DNA from: Pseudomonas abietaniphila
Lineage (GTDB): Bacteria > Pseudomonadota > Gammaproteobacteria > Pseudomonadales > Pseudomonadaceae
Length of the DNA stretch: 64,000 nucleotides
NCBI RefSeq assembly: GCF_900100795.1
Contig: NZ_FNCO01000018.1
Span: forward strand, 1-64,000
Direction: 5' to 3'
Both the position numbers and the translations under genes were made by a program. Positions 17,244 to 26,658 of the stretch are shown here, one piece after another (positions within the stretch are counted from its first letter, which is position 1; the number at the start of each line of letters is the position of its first letter). The notes beneath the pieces are model-generated. The model was not told the DNA's origin. It searched no databases and saw only the letters and a list, made by a program, of their open reading frames with translations.

Positions 17244-17651
17244 CTAAGGTCTCAAAAGTCTTGTTCTCATTAGCAGGGGTGCGAACCAGCTGACCAACTG
17301 GGTCAGCATGAACACTCCGAAAACCGCCAGCGGGGCCAGCGGCTTTACACCTGCGAAGGTCAGTGCAAACAGCACTGCCGTAAAAATCAGTTTGCCTGCC
17401 TCGCCGGCGTAGAACGACCGAACGATGGCTTGCGCAGCCCTGGCACCGGAAAACCGGAACGCCTTATGGGCAAAGTACAAATTGGGCAGCCAAGCTATCA
17501 GGCCTCCGCAAAGCCCTGAGTATCCAGCTACGACTCCATGCCACTGCCAAAGCGTCACCGCTGCCAGTAACAGCACAATCAATTGAGCCAGCAGTACCGG
17601 GAAAACAGCCAGACGATGGAATGGCAAGCGGTTTGGCGTGCGTGTCTCCAT
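17244..17651 (-). CDS. atpI: ATP synthase accessory protein AtpI
   Basis: The 135-residue protein has four hydrophobic segments and belongs to the AtpI family, which assists assembly of the c ring and possibly Mg uptake. The start chosen is METRTPNRLPFHRL at 17651, preceded by GAGGAG eight bases upstream. An upstream in-frame ATG at 17687 has no such site. It is first in the operon, so the atp promoter should lie in 17652-17797; I could not fix -35 and -10 boxes. Confidence 0.9.
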   Translation of the reverse strand: METRTPNRLPFHRLAVFPVLLAQLIVLLLAAVTLWQWHGVVAGYSGLCGGLIAWLPNLYFAHKAFRFSGARAAQAIVRSFYAGEAGKLIFTAVLFALTFAGVKPLAPLAVFGVFMLTQLVSWFAPLLMRTRLLRP

Positions 17652-17797
17652 CACATGGGCTCCTCGTATGCCAGCCGCCAAAATCAATAACTTGGCATAA
17701 TTTGTGCCGACAAAATGCGCGCAGAGTATAGGGGCGGTTCAGCCCCTATTCAACTGCCGGGTAGTGATTTCCGACTACACGCTACGCACGATTTGTT

Positions 17798-18670
17798 TCA
17801 GCGGATGTGGGCGAGGACGCCCTGCAACTCATCCAGTGAGTTATAACGGATTACCAACTGGCCTTTTCCCTTTTGACCATGGCGAATCTGCACCGCAGAG
17901 CCTAGGCGCTCGGCCAGACGCTGCTCGAGTCGGGTGATGTCCGGATCGGCTTTGACGGGTTCGGCAGGCTCCTGCTTCCCACTCAACCACTGCCGTACAA
18001 GTGCCTCAGTCTGGCGCACGGTCAGCCCGCGTGCGACAACATGTCGCGCCCCGTCGACCTGCCTTTCTTCCGGCAAACCCAGCAACGCTCGGGCATGACC
18101 CATCTCAAGGTCTCCGTGGGACAGCATAGTCTTGATCACCTCAGGCAGCGCGATAAGACGCAAAAGGTTGGCCACGCTGACGCGTGACTTACCCACAGCC
18201 TCCGCGACCTGCTGCTGGGTCAACTGGAATTCCTGCTGCAAGCGCTGCAGTGCGATGGCCTCTTCAATCGGATTGAGGTCTTCGCGCTGGATGTTCTCGA
18301 TGAGCGCCATTGCGATAGCCGCTTCATCCGGCACGTCACGCACCATTGCCGGGATCGTTTCGATGCCTGCCTGTTGGCTGGCACGCCAGCGACGTTCACC
18401 GGCGATGATCTCGAAGCGGTTGTCGGCGATCGGGCGCACCACGATCGGCTGCATGACGCCCTGAGCCTTGATCGAATTGGCCAGTTCTTCCAGCGCCTGC
18501 GGATCCATATCCCGGCGTGGCTGATACTTGCCGCGCTGGATCAGATCCAGCGGAATGTGCTGTAACTCGCGCTGATCGGCCTGAACGGCCTGTTCTTCCA
18601 GCGCGCTGACGGTGGGGCTGCTCAGCAGTGCGTCCAGCCCACGTCCGAGTCCTCGTTTCTTGACGGCCAT
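17798..18670 (-). CDS. parB: chromosome partitioning protein ParB
   Basis: The 290-residue protein has the ParB CTPase fold (box GERRWRA, residues 91-97; MALIENIQREDLNPIEEA), a central helix-turn-helix (LTQQQVAEAVGKSRVSVANLLRL) that reads parS, and a C-terminal dimerisation domain. It loads on parS, spreads along DNA and stimulates ParA. It is 9 bases downstream of parA. Two parS sites lie about 11.5-12 kb away in recF. Confidence 0.98.
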   Translation of the reverse strand: MAVKKRGLGRGLDALLSSPTVSALEEQAVQADQRELQHIPLDLIQRGKYQPRRDMDPQALEELANSIKAQGVMQPIVVRPIADNRFEIIAGERRWRASQQAGIETIPAMVRDVPDEAAIAMALIENIQREDLNPIEEAIALQRLQQEFQLTQQQVAEAVGKSRVSVANLLRLIALPEVIKTMLSHGDLEMGHARALLGLPEERQVDGARHVVARGLTVRQTEALVRQWLSGKQEPAEPVKADPDITRLEQRLAERLGSAVQIRHGQKGKGQLVIRYNSLDELQGVLAHIR

Positions 18671-18679
18671 GGGATTTCC

Positions 18680-19474
18680 TTAAGTGGGCTGGGCGGCGGC
18701 GCGGGATCCGCGACGTTGACGACGAACCATTTCGCCCGCCAGAGCCAGATAAGCCAGGGCACCGCGAGAGGTCTTGTCATAGGCCAGCGCCGGCATCCCG
18801 AAACTCGGGGCCTCGGCCAGTCGAATGTTGCGTGGGATCACAGTGTCGTACAGCTGGTCGCCGAAATGTTCCTTGAGCTGGGCAGAGACATCGTTGATCA
18901 GGCTCAGACGCGGGTCATACATCGTTCGCAACAAGCCTTCGATCTTGAGCTGTGGATTAAGCAGCTCGGCGATGCGCTTGATGTTATCCACAAGGTCACT
19001 CAGGCCTTCTAGCGCGAAGTATTCGCACTGCATGGGGATAATCACACCGTCCGCCGCTACGAGGGCATTGAGCGTCAGCATCGACAGGGATGGAGGGCAG
19101 TCGATCAGGATGTAATCGTAGTTCTCGCGAATCGGCGCCAGCGCTGTGCGCAGGCGTGCCTCTTTCATCTGCATTTCCAGCAAGACGACTTCAGCGGCGG
19201 TCAGGTCGCGGTTGGCAGGCAGCAGTTGATAACCGCCGTGCTCGGAAAAATGCATGGCCTGGTTCAGGTCACATTCGCCGATCAGAAGATCGTAGACGGA
19301 ATGCTCCAGCCCATGTTTATCCACACCGCTACCCATGGTGGCGTTGCCCTGTGGATCGAGATCGATCAACAACACCCGACGCTTGGTAGCAACCAGCGAC
19401 GCTGCGAGGTTGATGCAGGTGGTGGTTTTACCCACACCACCTTTTTGGTTCGCTATCGCGAATACCTTAGCCAT
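18680..19474 (-). CDS. parA: chromosome partitioning ATPase ParA (Soj)
   Basis: The 264-residue ATPase has the deviant Walker A KGGVGKTT (residues 11-18) and a Walker B-like YILIDCPPSLSML. It binds DNA non-specifically in its ATP form and drives origin segregation with ParB. It follows rsmG by 18 bases. Two perfect DnaA boxes lie inside the gene (18985-18993 and 19317-19325). Confidence 0.98.
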   Translation of the reverse strand: MAKVFAIANQKGGVGKTTTCINLAASLVATKRRVLLIDLDPQGNATMGSGVDKHGLEHSVYDLLIGECDLNQAMHFSEHGGYQLLPANRDLTAAEVVLLEMQMKEARLRTALAPIRENYDYILIDCPPSLSMLTLNALVAADGVIIPMQCEYFALEGLSDLVDNIKRIAELLNPQLKIEGLLRTMYDPRLSLINDVSAQLKEHFGDQLYDTVIPRNIRLAEAPSFGMPALAYDKTSRGALAYLALAGEMVRRQRRGSRAAAQPT

Positions 19475-19492
19475 TCTTGCGTGTGTTCCCTG

Positions 19493-20137
19493 TCATGCCG
19501 TGCGGCGCAGTATCAGCAGATGCCGTTGGCCTTGGCAACCCGGTACGGCCAAGGCTTGCGCGCTTTCCAGACGAAAATCTGCGGGCAATGCTACCAGTTC
19601 GTCAGCCGGATGCAGACCTTTCATTGCCAGCCATCGCGTCTGGGTGTCACCCATGTGACGCGTCCACTGTGTGAAGTCTTCAAGGCTGCTGAAAGCGCGG
19701 GAGATGATTCCTGTGAACGGTTGTTCAGGCTGGAATGCTTCTGCACGGCTGTGGATAACTTGGAGATTGTCGAGTTTCAGTTCGAGTTTGACCTGGGTCA
19801 AAAAGCGAGTCTTTTTGCCATTACTGTCCAGACACGTGACCTGCATGTCCGGGAACAGGATCGCCAGCGGAATACCGGGCATGCCGCCGCCACTGCCCAC
19901 GTCAAGCTGGCGCTCACCCTGAATGTAAGGCACGACACTCAGGCTATCGAGCAGATGGCGAGACACCATTTCGTCCGGATCGCGGACAGCAGTCAGGTTG
20001 TAGGCCTTGTTCCACTTGATCAGTAACGACAGATAGCCCAGCAGTTTTTCATGCTGGACTTCACTCAGGTCGACGCCCAGTTCGCGGGCGCCTTGGGTCA
20101 GTTCTTCTGCGTGCTGCGGGGTGACCATAGAACTCAA
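19493..20137 (-). CDS. rsmG: 16S rRNA (guanine527-N7)-methyltransferase
   Basis: RsmG (GidB) methylates G527 of 16S rRNA with SAM. The 214-residue protein has the SAM motif DVGSGGGMPGIPLAI and the conserved KWNKAYNLTAVRDP. The start is taken as a TTG at 20137, overlapping the mnmG stop by 4 bases, with GGAG about 10 bases upstream. An ATG nine bases further in (MVTPQHAEEL) is the alternative. It sits in the mnmG-rsmG-parAB operon found across Pseudomonas. Confidence 0.95.
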   Translation of the reverse strand: MSSMVTPQHAEELTQGARELGVDLSEVQHEKLLGYLSLLIKWNKAYNLTAVRDPDEMVSRHLLDSLSVVPYIQGERQLDVGSGGGMPGIPLAILFPDMQVTCLDSNGKKTRFLTQVKLELKLDNLQVIHSRAEAFQPEQPFTGIISRAFSSLEDFTQWTRHMGDTQTRWLAMKGLHPADELVALPADFRLESAQALAVPGCQGQRHLLILRRTA

Positions 20138-22032
20138 GCGCTTTGCTCCAACTGACGGCCCGCGCCGCGTTTTTTCAAATGAATCATCAACAGCGAGATC
20201 GCTGCCGGGGTCACACCCGGAATACGCGAAGCCTGGCCCAATGTCTCAGGACGCGTTGTCCCCAGCTTGCTCTGAATCTCTTTCGACAGACCGGAAATGG
20301 TGGTGTAGTCGATATCGTCAGGCAGTTTTGTATTTTCGCTGGCACGCAGACGAGCAATCTCGTCCTGCTGACGATCGATGTAACCGGCGTACTTGGTTTT
20401 GATTTCGACCTGCTCGGCAACCTGTGGATCGATTGACCCCTGACCCGTCAACGCAACGAGGTTGACGTAGTCAATTTCAGGGCGGCTCAGCAGGTTGAGC
20501 AAATTGTACTCGTGGGTCAGTGGCGTTCCGAAATGCGCGGACACGGCGTCGCCCTGCTCAGTGCCTGGACGAATCCAGGTCGATTTCAGACGCTGCTCTT
20601 CTTGCTCGATGCTTTCGCGCTTGGTACAGAACGCAGCCCACCGCGCATCGTCGACCAATCCCAACTCGCGCCCCTTCTCGGTCAGGCGCAGGTCTGCGTT
20701 GTCTTCGCGCAGGATCAACCGGTACTCCGCACGAGAAGTGAACATGCGGTAAGGCTCTTGAGTACCCAGGGTAATCAAATCATCCACAAGCACACCGATG
20801 TACGCTTCATCACGACGCGGGCACCAGCTTTCCTTGCCTTGAGCACGCAGCGCTGCGTTGGCACCGGCGAGCAAACCTTGTGCGCCAGCTTCTTCGTATC
20901 CGGTGGTGCCGTTGATCTGGCCAGCGAAGAACAGGCCGCCGATGACCTTCGTTTCCAGGCTGTATTTCAGATCCCGCGGATCGAAATAGTCGTACTCGAT
21001 GGCGTAACCAGGGCGAACGATATGGGCGTTTTCCATGCCGCGAATCGACTGCACGATCTGCAACTGGACGTCGAATGGCAGTGAAGTCGAAATCCCGTTC
21101 GGATAGAGCTCATGGGTGGTCAGGCCCTCCGGTTCGATGAAGACCTGGTGGCTTTCCTTGTCGGCAAAGCGATGGATCTTGTCTTCGATCGACGGGCAGT
21201 AACGCGGGCCCACACCTTCGATTTCGCCGGCAGCGGAATACATCGGCGAACGATCGAGGTTCGCAGCGATTATTTCGTGAGTGCGCGCATTGGTGTGAGT
21301 AATCCAGCAACTGACCTGGCGCGGATGCTGTTCCTTGGAACCCAGGAACGACATCACCGGGATGGGCGTGTCCCCGGGTTGCTCGGTCATCACCGAGAAA
21401 TCCACAGATCGACCATCAATGCGCGGAGGCGTACCGGTTTTCAAACGCCCGACGCGCAGAGGTAATTCACGAAGCCGGCGTGCGAGCGCGATCGACGGTG
21501 GATCACCTGCCCTGCCACCGGAGTAATTCTGCAAACCGATGTGGATAAGTCCACCGAGAAAAGTGCCGGTGGTCAAAACCACAGAGTCCGCCATGAACCG
21601 CAAACCCATCTGCGTGACCACGCCCCGTACCTGGTCCTGCTCGACAATCAGGTCATCGCAGGCCTGCTGAAATATCCACAGGTTCGGCTGGTTTTCAATG
21701 ATCTCGCGGACCGCTGCCTTATAGAGAATACGGTCAGCTTGAGCACGGGTCGCCCGTACTGCTGGGCCTTTGCGGCTGTTGAGCACGCGAAATTGAATAC
21801 CGCCCAGATCGGTAGCCGTGGCCATTGCACCACCCAGCGCATCGATCTCTTTAACCAGATGACTTTTACCAATGCCGCCAATGGCAGGGTTGCAGCTCAT
21901 TTGCCCGAGGGTTTCCACGTTGTGCGTAAGCAGCAGGGTTTTCGCACCCATGCGTGCAGACGCCAGTGCTGCCTCGGTACCGGCATGACCGCCGCCGATG
22001 ACGATCACTTCAAAACGGGAAGGGAAATCCAC
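20134..22032 (-). CDS. mnmG: tRNA U34 carboxymethylaminomethyl modification enzyme MnmG
   Basis: MnmG (GidA) is a FAD protein that, with MnmE, makes cmnm5U at the wobble position of several tRNAs. The 632-residue protein has the FAD motif GGGHAGTEAALASARMG near the N-terminus, CNPAIGGIGKSHLVKEIDAL, and the GAQGLLAGANAAL region. A GTG at 22032 (VDFPSRFEVIVIGG) is chosen because it gives the usual family N-terminus; the frame is open to an ATG at 22080. Its upstream region is the origin-like segment. Confidence 0.96.
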   Translation of the reverse strand: MDFPSRFEVIVIGGGHAGTEAALASARMGAKTLLLTHNVETLGQMSCNPAIGGIGKSHLVKEIDALGGAMATATDLGGIQFRVLNSRKGPAVRATRAQADRILYKAAVREIIENQPNLWIFQQACDDLIVEQDQVRGVVTQMGLRFMADSVVLTTGTFLGGLIHIGLQNYSGGRAGDPPSIALARRLRELPLRVGRLKTGTPPRIDGRSVDFSVMTEQPGDTPIPVMSFLGSKEQHPRQVSCWITHTNARTHEIIAANLDRSPMYSAAGEIEGVGPRYCPSIEDKIHRFADKESHQVFIEPEGLTTHELYPNGISTSLPFDVQLQIVQSIRGMENAHIVRPGYAIEYDYFDPRDLKYSLETKVIGGLFFAGQINGTTGYEEAGAQGLLAGANAALRAQGKESWCPRRDEAYIGVLVDDLITLGTQEPYRMFTSRAEYRLILREDNADLRLTEKGRELGLVDDARWAAFCTKRESIEQEEQRLKSTWIRPGTEQGDAVSAHFGTPLTHEYNLLNLLSRPEIDYVNLVALTGQGSIDPQVAEQVEIKTKYAGYIDRQQDEIARLRASENTKLPDDIDYTTISGLSKEIQSKLGTTRPETLGQASRIPGVTPAAISLLMIHLKKRGAGRQLEQSA

Positions 22033-22133
22033 CACGCACCTCGTGCCTGTTTTTGGGGGGGAATAGGAAATTGGCGGCAAGTATAGGGACTTCGCCCCCC
22101 TGAAAGGAACCTTTTGCGCAAAATTTAACCAGC

Positions 22134-22408
22134 TGTGGATGAATGGCGGTTAAAGAAATTAAAAAGAAAGAAATTTATAAAATCTTTGTTTTTATGTTTA
22201 TGTTTAGAGAGGCACCTTTCTGTGGATAGATCTCTACAGGCCTTAATATTCAATGTGTACAGAGATTCAAAAGTCTGTGTTCATGTGCCAATAAGGCCCT
22301 TGGATAACGTGTCTAAGCCTGTGGATTAAAGTGATGGTTGTCCACAGGCGAGGTTATCCTCCGATTTTAGGCCCACTTATCAACTGAGCTGAAGCGCGGT
22401 TATGCACA
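22134..22408. other. second origin-like DnaA-box region (paralogue of oriC)
   Basis: The mnmG-mnmE spacer (22033-22562) has no gene. It carries an A+T-rich stretch (about 22141-22207) and DnaA-box-like 9-mers: TGTGGATAG at 22221, TGTGGATTA at 22320, TTGTCCACA at 22338 and TTATGCACA at 22400. Counted from 22221, the offsets +34 (GTGTACAGAG), +117, +156 and +179 match those in the oriC region counted from 26731. Most boxes differ from the consensus by one base. DnaA-box regions near gidA have, as I recall, been discussed for P. putida; activity here is unknown. Confidence 0.75.
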
Positions 22409-22518
22409 GGGCTCATTCGGTGGTGAGTCCTGTCTGGACGACCGAAAATCGCGTGCACGAGTACGCTCTGGCGGTCAAAGGATCGGATTTAATGTTCAGG
22501 AGGGGGATGAAGCGAGGG

Positions 22519-22545
22519 CAGGCAGGTCGGGGAATGACCTGCCTG
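22519..22545 (-). terminator. hairpin downstream of mnmE
   Basis: CAGGCAGGTC and GACCTGCCTG form a perfect 10-bp stem with a 7-base loop, 17 bases past the mnmE stop. On the minus strand the sequence after the stem is not T-rich, so it is a weak rho-independent terminator at best, perhaps mainly an RNA 3'-end stabiliser. Confidence 0.5.
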
Positions 22546-22562
22546 TCGAAAAAACGGACCGG

Positions 22563-23933
22563 TTATTTGCCGATGCAGAAGCTGGAGAAGATTCTTCCCA
22601 GTAGATCGTCAGAGCTGAATGCCCCAGTGATCTCTCCGATAGATTGCTGAGCAATGCGCAGGTCCTCAGCCAGCAGCTCCCCCGCACCCGCCAGGGTCAA
22701 CTGTGAGCGGCCGTGCTCTAGCGAAGCACTGGCCTTATGTAGCGCTTCCAGGTGCCGACGTCGAGCGCTGAAGCTGCTTTCCGCGGTTTGCTGATAACCC
22801 ATGCAGGCCTTCAGATGATCTCGCAGAAGTTCAAGCCCTTCACCGCCGGCTTTGGCGCTGAGGTTGATGGTGACATGGCCATCTTCACTGACCTCGAGCC
22901 CTACAGGATCCCCACTCAGGTCAGTCTTGTTTCTGATGAGCGTGACCTGCGCGGGGTCCGGACGCTGCTCGAGGAATTCCGGCCAGAGGGCAAACGGATC
23001 CTGCGCCTCCGGCGCGGTGGCATCCACCACCAGCAGTATTCGGTCAGCTTCCGAAATAGCCTTGAGCGCCCGTTCGACGCCAATTCGTTCAACATGATCC
23101 TCTGTATCGCGAAGGCCAGCCGTGTCCACTACGTGCAGCGGCATACCGTCGATGTGGATATGTTCGCGGAGCACGTCTCGGGTCGTGCCGGCAATCTCGG
23201 TAACGATCGCGGCTTCTCTTCCTGCCAATGCATTGAGCAGGCTGGACTTACCTGCGTTCGGTCGGCCGGCGATTACCACAGTCATGCCGTCACGCAGCAG
23301 CGCGCCTTGATTGGCTTCACTCAGGACAGTGGATAACTGAAGACGCACGTCATCAAGCATGCTGAGGACGTGGCCATCAGCCAGGAAGTCTATTTCCTCT
23401 TCCGGAAAGTCGATGGCAGCTTCTACGTATATCCGCAAACTGATCAGTTTCTCGGTGAGGTTATCCACACGCTGAGAGAAAGCACCTTGCAAGGACCGCA
23501 ACGCATTGCGCGCCGCTTGTGCAGAACTGGCTTCGATCAGGTCGGCAATGGCTTCAGCCTGCGCGAGATCCAGCTTGTCGTTAAGAAACGCCCGTTCGCT
23601 GAATTCGCCGGGGCGTGCCAACCGGCTTCCCAGCTGTACACAGCGCTGCAGCAACATGTCCAGCACGACCGGGCCGCCATGGCCTTGCAGCTCCAGAACA
23701 TCTTCGCCCGTAAAGGAGTTCGGTCCGGGAAAATACAGGGCAATGCCCTCGTCGATCACTTCTCCATGCTCGTCCTGGAACGGGCCATAGTGAGCATGGC
23801 GAGGCTGCAATTCTTTTCCAGTGATCGCCTTTGCGGCGTTGGCGGCCAAAGGGCCGGAGATACGTACAATGCCAACGCCGCCTCGTCCCTGGGCGGTGGC
23901 AATCGCGGCGATGGTTTCACGAGGGACGTTCAT
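22563..23933 (-). CDS. mnmE: tRNA U34 modification GTPase MnmE
   Basis: The 456-residue protein has an N-terminal folate-binding domain (MNVPRETIAAIATAQGRGGV), a helical domain, and an inserted G domain with GRPNAGKSSLLNAL, DTAGLRDT and NKTDL. It ends in FCIGK, the conserved C-terminal Cys motif. It acts with MnmG in wobble-uridine modification. It is last in the rpmH-rnpA-yidD-yidC-mnmE cluster, 78 bases after yidC. Confidence 0.98.
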   Translation of the reverse strand: MNVPRETIAAIATAQGRGGVGIVRISGPLAANAAKAITGKELQPRHAHYGPFQDEHGEVIDEGIALYFPGPNSFTGEDVLELQGHGGPVVLDMLLQRCVQLGSRLARPGEFSERAFLNDKLDLAQAEAIADLIEASSAQAARNALRSLQGAFSQRVDNLTEKLISLRIYVEAAIDFPEEEIDFLADGHVLSMLDDVRLQLSTVLSEANQGALLRDGMTVVIAGRPNAGKSSLLNALAGREAAIVTEIAGTTRDVLREHIHIDGMPLHVVDTAGLRDTEDHVERIGVERALKAISEADRILLVVDATAPEAQDPFALWPEFLEQRPDPAQVTLIRNKTDLSGDPVGLEVSEDGHVTINLSAKAGGEGLELLRDHLKACMGYQQTAESSFSARRRHLEALHKASASLEHGRSQLTLAGAGELLAEDLRIAQQSIGEITGAFSSDDLLGRIFSSFCIGK

Positions 23934-24011
23934 GGCCCGGCTCCTGAATAACTAACGGATAGCAAAACGCCCCACGAGGGGGCGTTCTGAATGACTTATT
24001 CACAGGGTAGT

Positions 24012-25691
24012 TCAAGCGGCAGCTTTTTTGGCCTTGGCTTCGATGCTACGCGTGATGTACCACTGTTGAGTGATGGACAGGGTGTTGTTCACAACCCAGT
24101 ACAGCACCAGACCTGCCGGGAACCACAGGAAGAAGAAGGTGAAGATGATTGGCATCAGCTTCATGACCTTGGCTTGCATCGGATCCGGAGGTGTAGGGTT
24201 CAGACGCTGCTGAATGAACATGGTCGCGCCCATGATGATCGGCAGGATGAAGAACGGATCCTTGATCGACAGGTCGGTTATCCACAACAGCCAAGGCGCC
24301 TGGCGCATCTCGACGCTTTCCAGCAGTACCCAGTACAGCGACAGGAACACTGGCATCTGTACAAGAATCGGCAAGCAACCACCTAGCGGGTTGATCTTCT
24401 CTTTCTTGTACAGCTCCATCATCGACTGTGAAAGCTTCTGACGGTCGTCGCCATGCTGCTCTTTCAGGGCAGCCAGACGTGGCGCAACGGCACGCATCCG
24501 CGCCATCGACTTGTAGCTGGCAGCGGACAGTGGGAAGAAAAGCCCTTTGATCAGCATGGTCAGGAAGATGATCGACCAACCCCAGTTACCCACAATGCTG
24601 TGGATATGTTGCAACAGCCAGAAAATCGGCTGGGCAATGAACCACAGAATGCCGTAGTCGACGGTCAGTTCCAGACCTGGGGACAACTCTTTGAGTACGG
24701 CCTGGCTCTTCGGACCGGCGTACAACGTGGTGGTCGTTTCAGCCTTGGCACCCGGCGCAACGGTCAGTGCTGGACCGGTGAAACCGATGATGTAGTTACC
24801 CGCGCTGTCTTTGCGAGTGGTTACGGTGTTGCTGTCAGCCTTGTTCGGGATCCAGGCAGTGACGAAATAGTGCTGCAACCAGGCGACCCAACCACCTTGA
24901 ACCGTGTCTTTCAGCGAGCCTTTATCGATGTCCTTCATCGAAACCTTTTTGTAAGGCTCCGACGGTGTCCACATGGCCGCACCCAGATAAGTGGCGGTGC
25001 CAGTGGCGGTAGTCGACGACGGATCTGCGCTTGCATCGCGTTTCAGCTGAGCGAACAGATTACCGTTCCACGCTTGAGCGCTCTGGTTATCGATCAGATA
25101 CGAAACGGTCAGATCATACAGGCCGCGTTTGAAGGTAAAACGCTTGATGTAGTTGACGCCGGCATCGCTGAATTTCAGATCGACAACGAGATCGTTCTGC
25201 CCATCCGCCAATTGAAAACTTTTCTGTGTCGCGACGTAGACAGGGCGACCGGAAGCGCGGGCATCCGGACCGTTTGCGCCCGTCAGGCCGCTCTGTGCAA
25301 GAAAGGTACGCTCGCCGCCATTGTCGAACAGCTGAAACGGAATTTCAGGATGGTCTTGACGGCGTGGATACAGTGGCAAGCGAAGTTGCACCACATCACC
25401 GCCGACTGGATCGATTTCCAGGTTCAACACATCGGTTTTAACCTGAATCAAGTCTTTGCTGGCAACCACCGGAGTTTCGGTTGGCGCAGCGACTTCACCT
25501 GTTGCACTCGGAACGTCTGCGTTGGCAGCAGCCGTACCTTGCGGAGTGTCAGGGAGAGCGGATGTATTGGTGTTGGCGGCAACATTCTGAGTCGGCAAGG
25601 CAGCCTGACCATAGTCCTGGTTCCATTTCAGGACACCGACATAGGTCACGATTGCCAGGGCGACGATCAGGATCGTGCGTTTAATATCCAT
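24012..25691 (-). CDS. yidC: membrane protein insertase YidC
   Basis: The 559-residue protein begins MDIKRTILIVALAIVTYVGVL, an N-terminal membrane anchor. A large periplasmic domain follows (about residues 60-340) and then the conserved five-helix insertase core (NWGWSIIFLTMLIKGLFFPL, LPILVQMPVFLSLYWVL). It inserts Fo subunits a and c, among others. The upstream in-frame ATG at 25763 is rejected because it would overlap yidD and add an atypical N-terminus. Confidence 0.98.
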   Translation of the reverse strand: MDIKRTILIVALAIVTYVGVLKWNQDYGQAALPTQNVAANTNTSALPDTPQGTAAANADVPSATGEVAAPTETPVVASKDLIQVKTDVLNLEIDPVGGDVVQLRLPLYPRRQDHPEIPFQLFDNGGERTFLAQSGLTGANGPDARASGRPVYVATQKSFQLADGQNDLVVDLKFSDAGVNYIKRFTFKRGLYDLTVSYLIDNQSAQAWNGNLFAQLKRDASADPSSTTATGTATYLGAAMWTPSEPYKKVSMKDIDKGSLKDTVQGGWVAWLQHYFVTAWIPNKADSNTVTTRKDSAGNYIIGFTGPALTVAPGAKAETTTTLYAGPKSQAVLKELSPGLELTVDYGILWFIAQPIFWLLQHIHSIVGNWGWSIIFLTMLIKGLFFPLSAASYKSMARMRAVAPRLAALKEQHGDDRQKLSQSMMELYKKEKINPLGGCLPILVQMPVFLSLYWVLLESVEMRQAPWLLWITDLSIKDPFFILPIIMGATMFIQQRLNPTPPDPMQAKVMKLMPIIFTFFFLWFPAGLVLYWVVNNTLSITQQWYITRSIEAKAKKAAA

Positions 25692-25693
25692 GA

Positions 25694-25939
25694 TTACTCG
25701 GCCATCGAAGAGGAACGGGAGGTGGGAGCAGGTGGAACCGGGTCGAAACCACCGGGATTCCACGGATGACAGCGACCTAGGCGACGCAAGGTCAGCCAGC
25801 CGCCGCGCACCAGGCCATAATTTTCAATGGCTTCGTACGCGTAGCAGGAGCAACTGGGGTAGAAACGACAGTGACTGGCCATCAGAGGACTAATGGCATA
25901 GCGGTAAAACTGGATCGGAACGAGCGCCAGTTTACGCAT
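25694..25939 (-). CDS. yidD: membrane protein insertion efficiency factor YidD
   Basis: The 81-residue protein has the family pattern MRKLALVPIQFYRYAISPL, then CRFYPSCSCYAYEAI with clustered cysteines, and HPWNPGGFDPVP. It is thought to help YidC-dependent insertion at the inner membrane. It overlaps rnpA by 8 bases and ends 2 bases before yidC, so translation is likely coupled. Confidence 0.96.
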   Translation of the reverse strand: MRKLALVPIQFYRYAISPLMASHCRFYPSCSCYAYEAIENYGLVRGGWLTLRRLGRCHPWNPGGFDPVPPAPTSRSSSMAE

Positions 25940-26336
25940 CAGGACTGTCTACCCCCGCAGTTTCGGTTTTGACTTCTGAGGTTGGCCGGCTACGCGCCAG
26001 ACGTTTCCAGAGCTTGCCGAAATGCTGAATCAATTCGGGGTTTTCAATGTCACCCAAGCCTTTGCGCGCGACAACCACAATATCCCAACCAACGAGGTTG
26101 TCTTGGTGGTGGCGAAAAGATTCGCGCATCAGGCGTTTCAAGCGATTGCGCTCGACGGAGAGCTTCACGCTCTTCTTACCGATCACCAATCCCAAGCGGG
26201 CGTGATCCAGGTCGTTGTTGCGCACAAGGAGCAGGAGATTTTTCCCCGGAACCTTGCCGGTGGGGGAGTCAAAGACTGCCTTGAAATGCCGGGGTGTCAG
26301 CAAACGCTTTTCCCGACTGAAGTCTCGACTCACCAC
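25932..26336 (-). CDS. rnpA: ribonuclease P protein component
   Basis: The 134-residue basic protein assists the RNase P RNA in maturing tRNA 5' ends. The RNR motif is visible in KLSVERNRLKRLMRES, and the N-terminus SREKRLLTPRHFKAVF is typical. The start is a GTG at 26336 followed by a second GTG, both giving the usual Pseudomonas N-terminus. It lies 13 bases downstream of rpmH. Confidence 0.97.
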   Translation of the reverse strand: MVSRDFSREKRLLTPRHFKAVFDSPTGKVPGKNLLLLVRNNDLDHARLGLVIGKKSVKLSVERNRLKRLMRESFRHHQDNLVGWDIVVVARKGLGDIENPELIQHFGKLWKRLARSRPTSEVKTETAGVDSPDA

Positions 26337-26349
26337 CTGTGCCGATTAA

Positions 26350-26484
26350 TCAAACTGCCAGACGCTTACGGCCTTTGGCGCGACGACGCGACAGAACTGC
26401 ACGGCCGTTTTTGGTGGCCATACGAGCACGGAAACCGTGGGTGCGGGCGCGCTTGATAGTGCTGGGTTGGAAAGTACGTTTCAT
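26350..26484 (-). CDS. rpmH: 50S ribosomal protein L34
   Basis: The 44-codon gene encodes [18 protein letters not shown] and ends [11 protein letters not shown], which is L34 at its normal length. It leads the rpmH-rnpA-yidD-yidC-mnmE operon. The promoter should lie between 26485 and about 26650, on the far side of the oriC A+T-rich stretch. Confidence 0.98.
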
Positions 26485-26658
26485 GGCGTGTTACCTGGTT
26501 CGTCCACAACGGGCCGGAATGGCCCCCGTTTTAAGAGACCGGGGATTCTAGAGAAAGCAAGCTCTCAGGTCAATTTCCAACCAACGTTTCTTCCATTTAC
26601 TTCTTGCCTGCATTTCGTAGGGCACACGCCCGTTCGTGAATGACAGGTGGGGACCTTA

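Noticed and set aside
22402..22650. 82-codon plus-strand ORF in the mnmG-mnmE spacer
   Set aside because: It overlaps the mnmE 3' end, has no ribosome binding site or family match, and the spacer is better explained as an origin-like region.
23909..23925. GGTTTCACGAGGGAC at the mnmE start, resembling a parS half-site
   Set aside because: The second half does not match, and the sequence encodes the conserved MNVPRET start.
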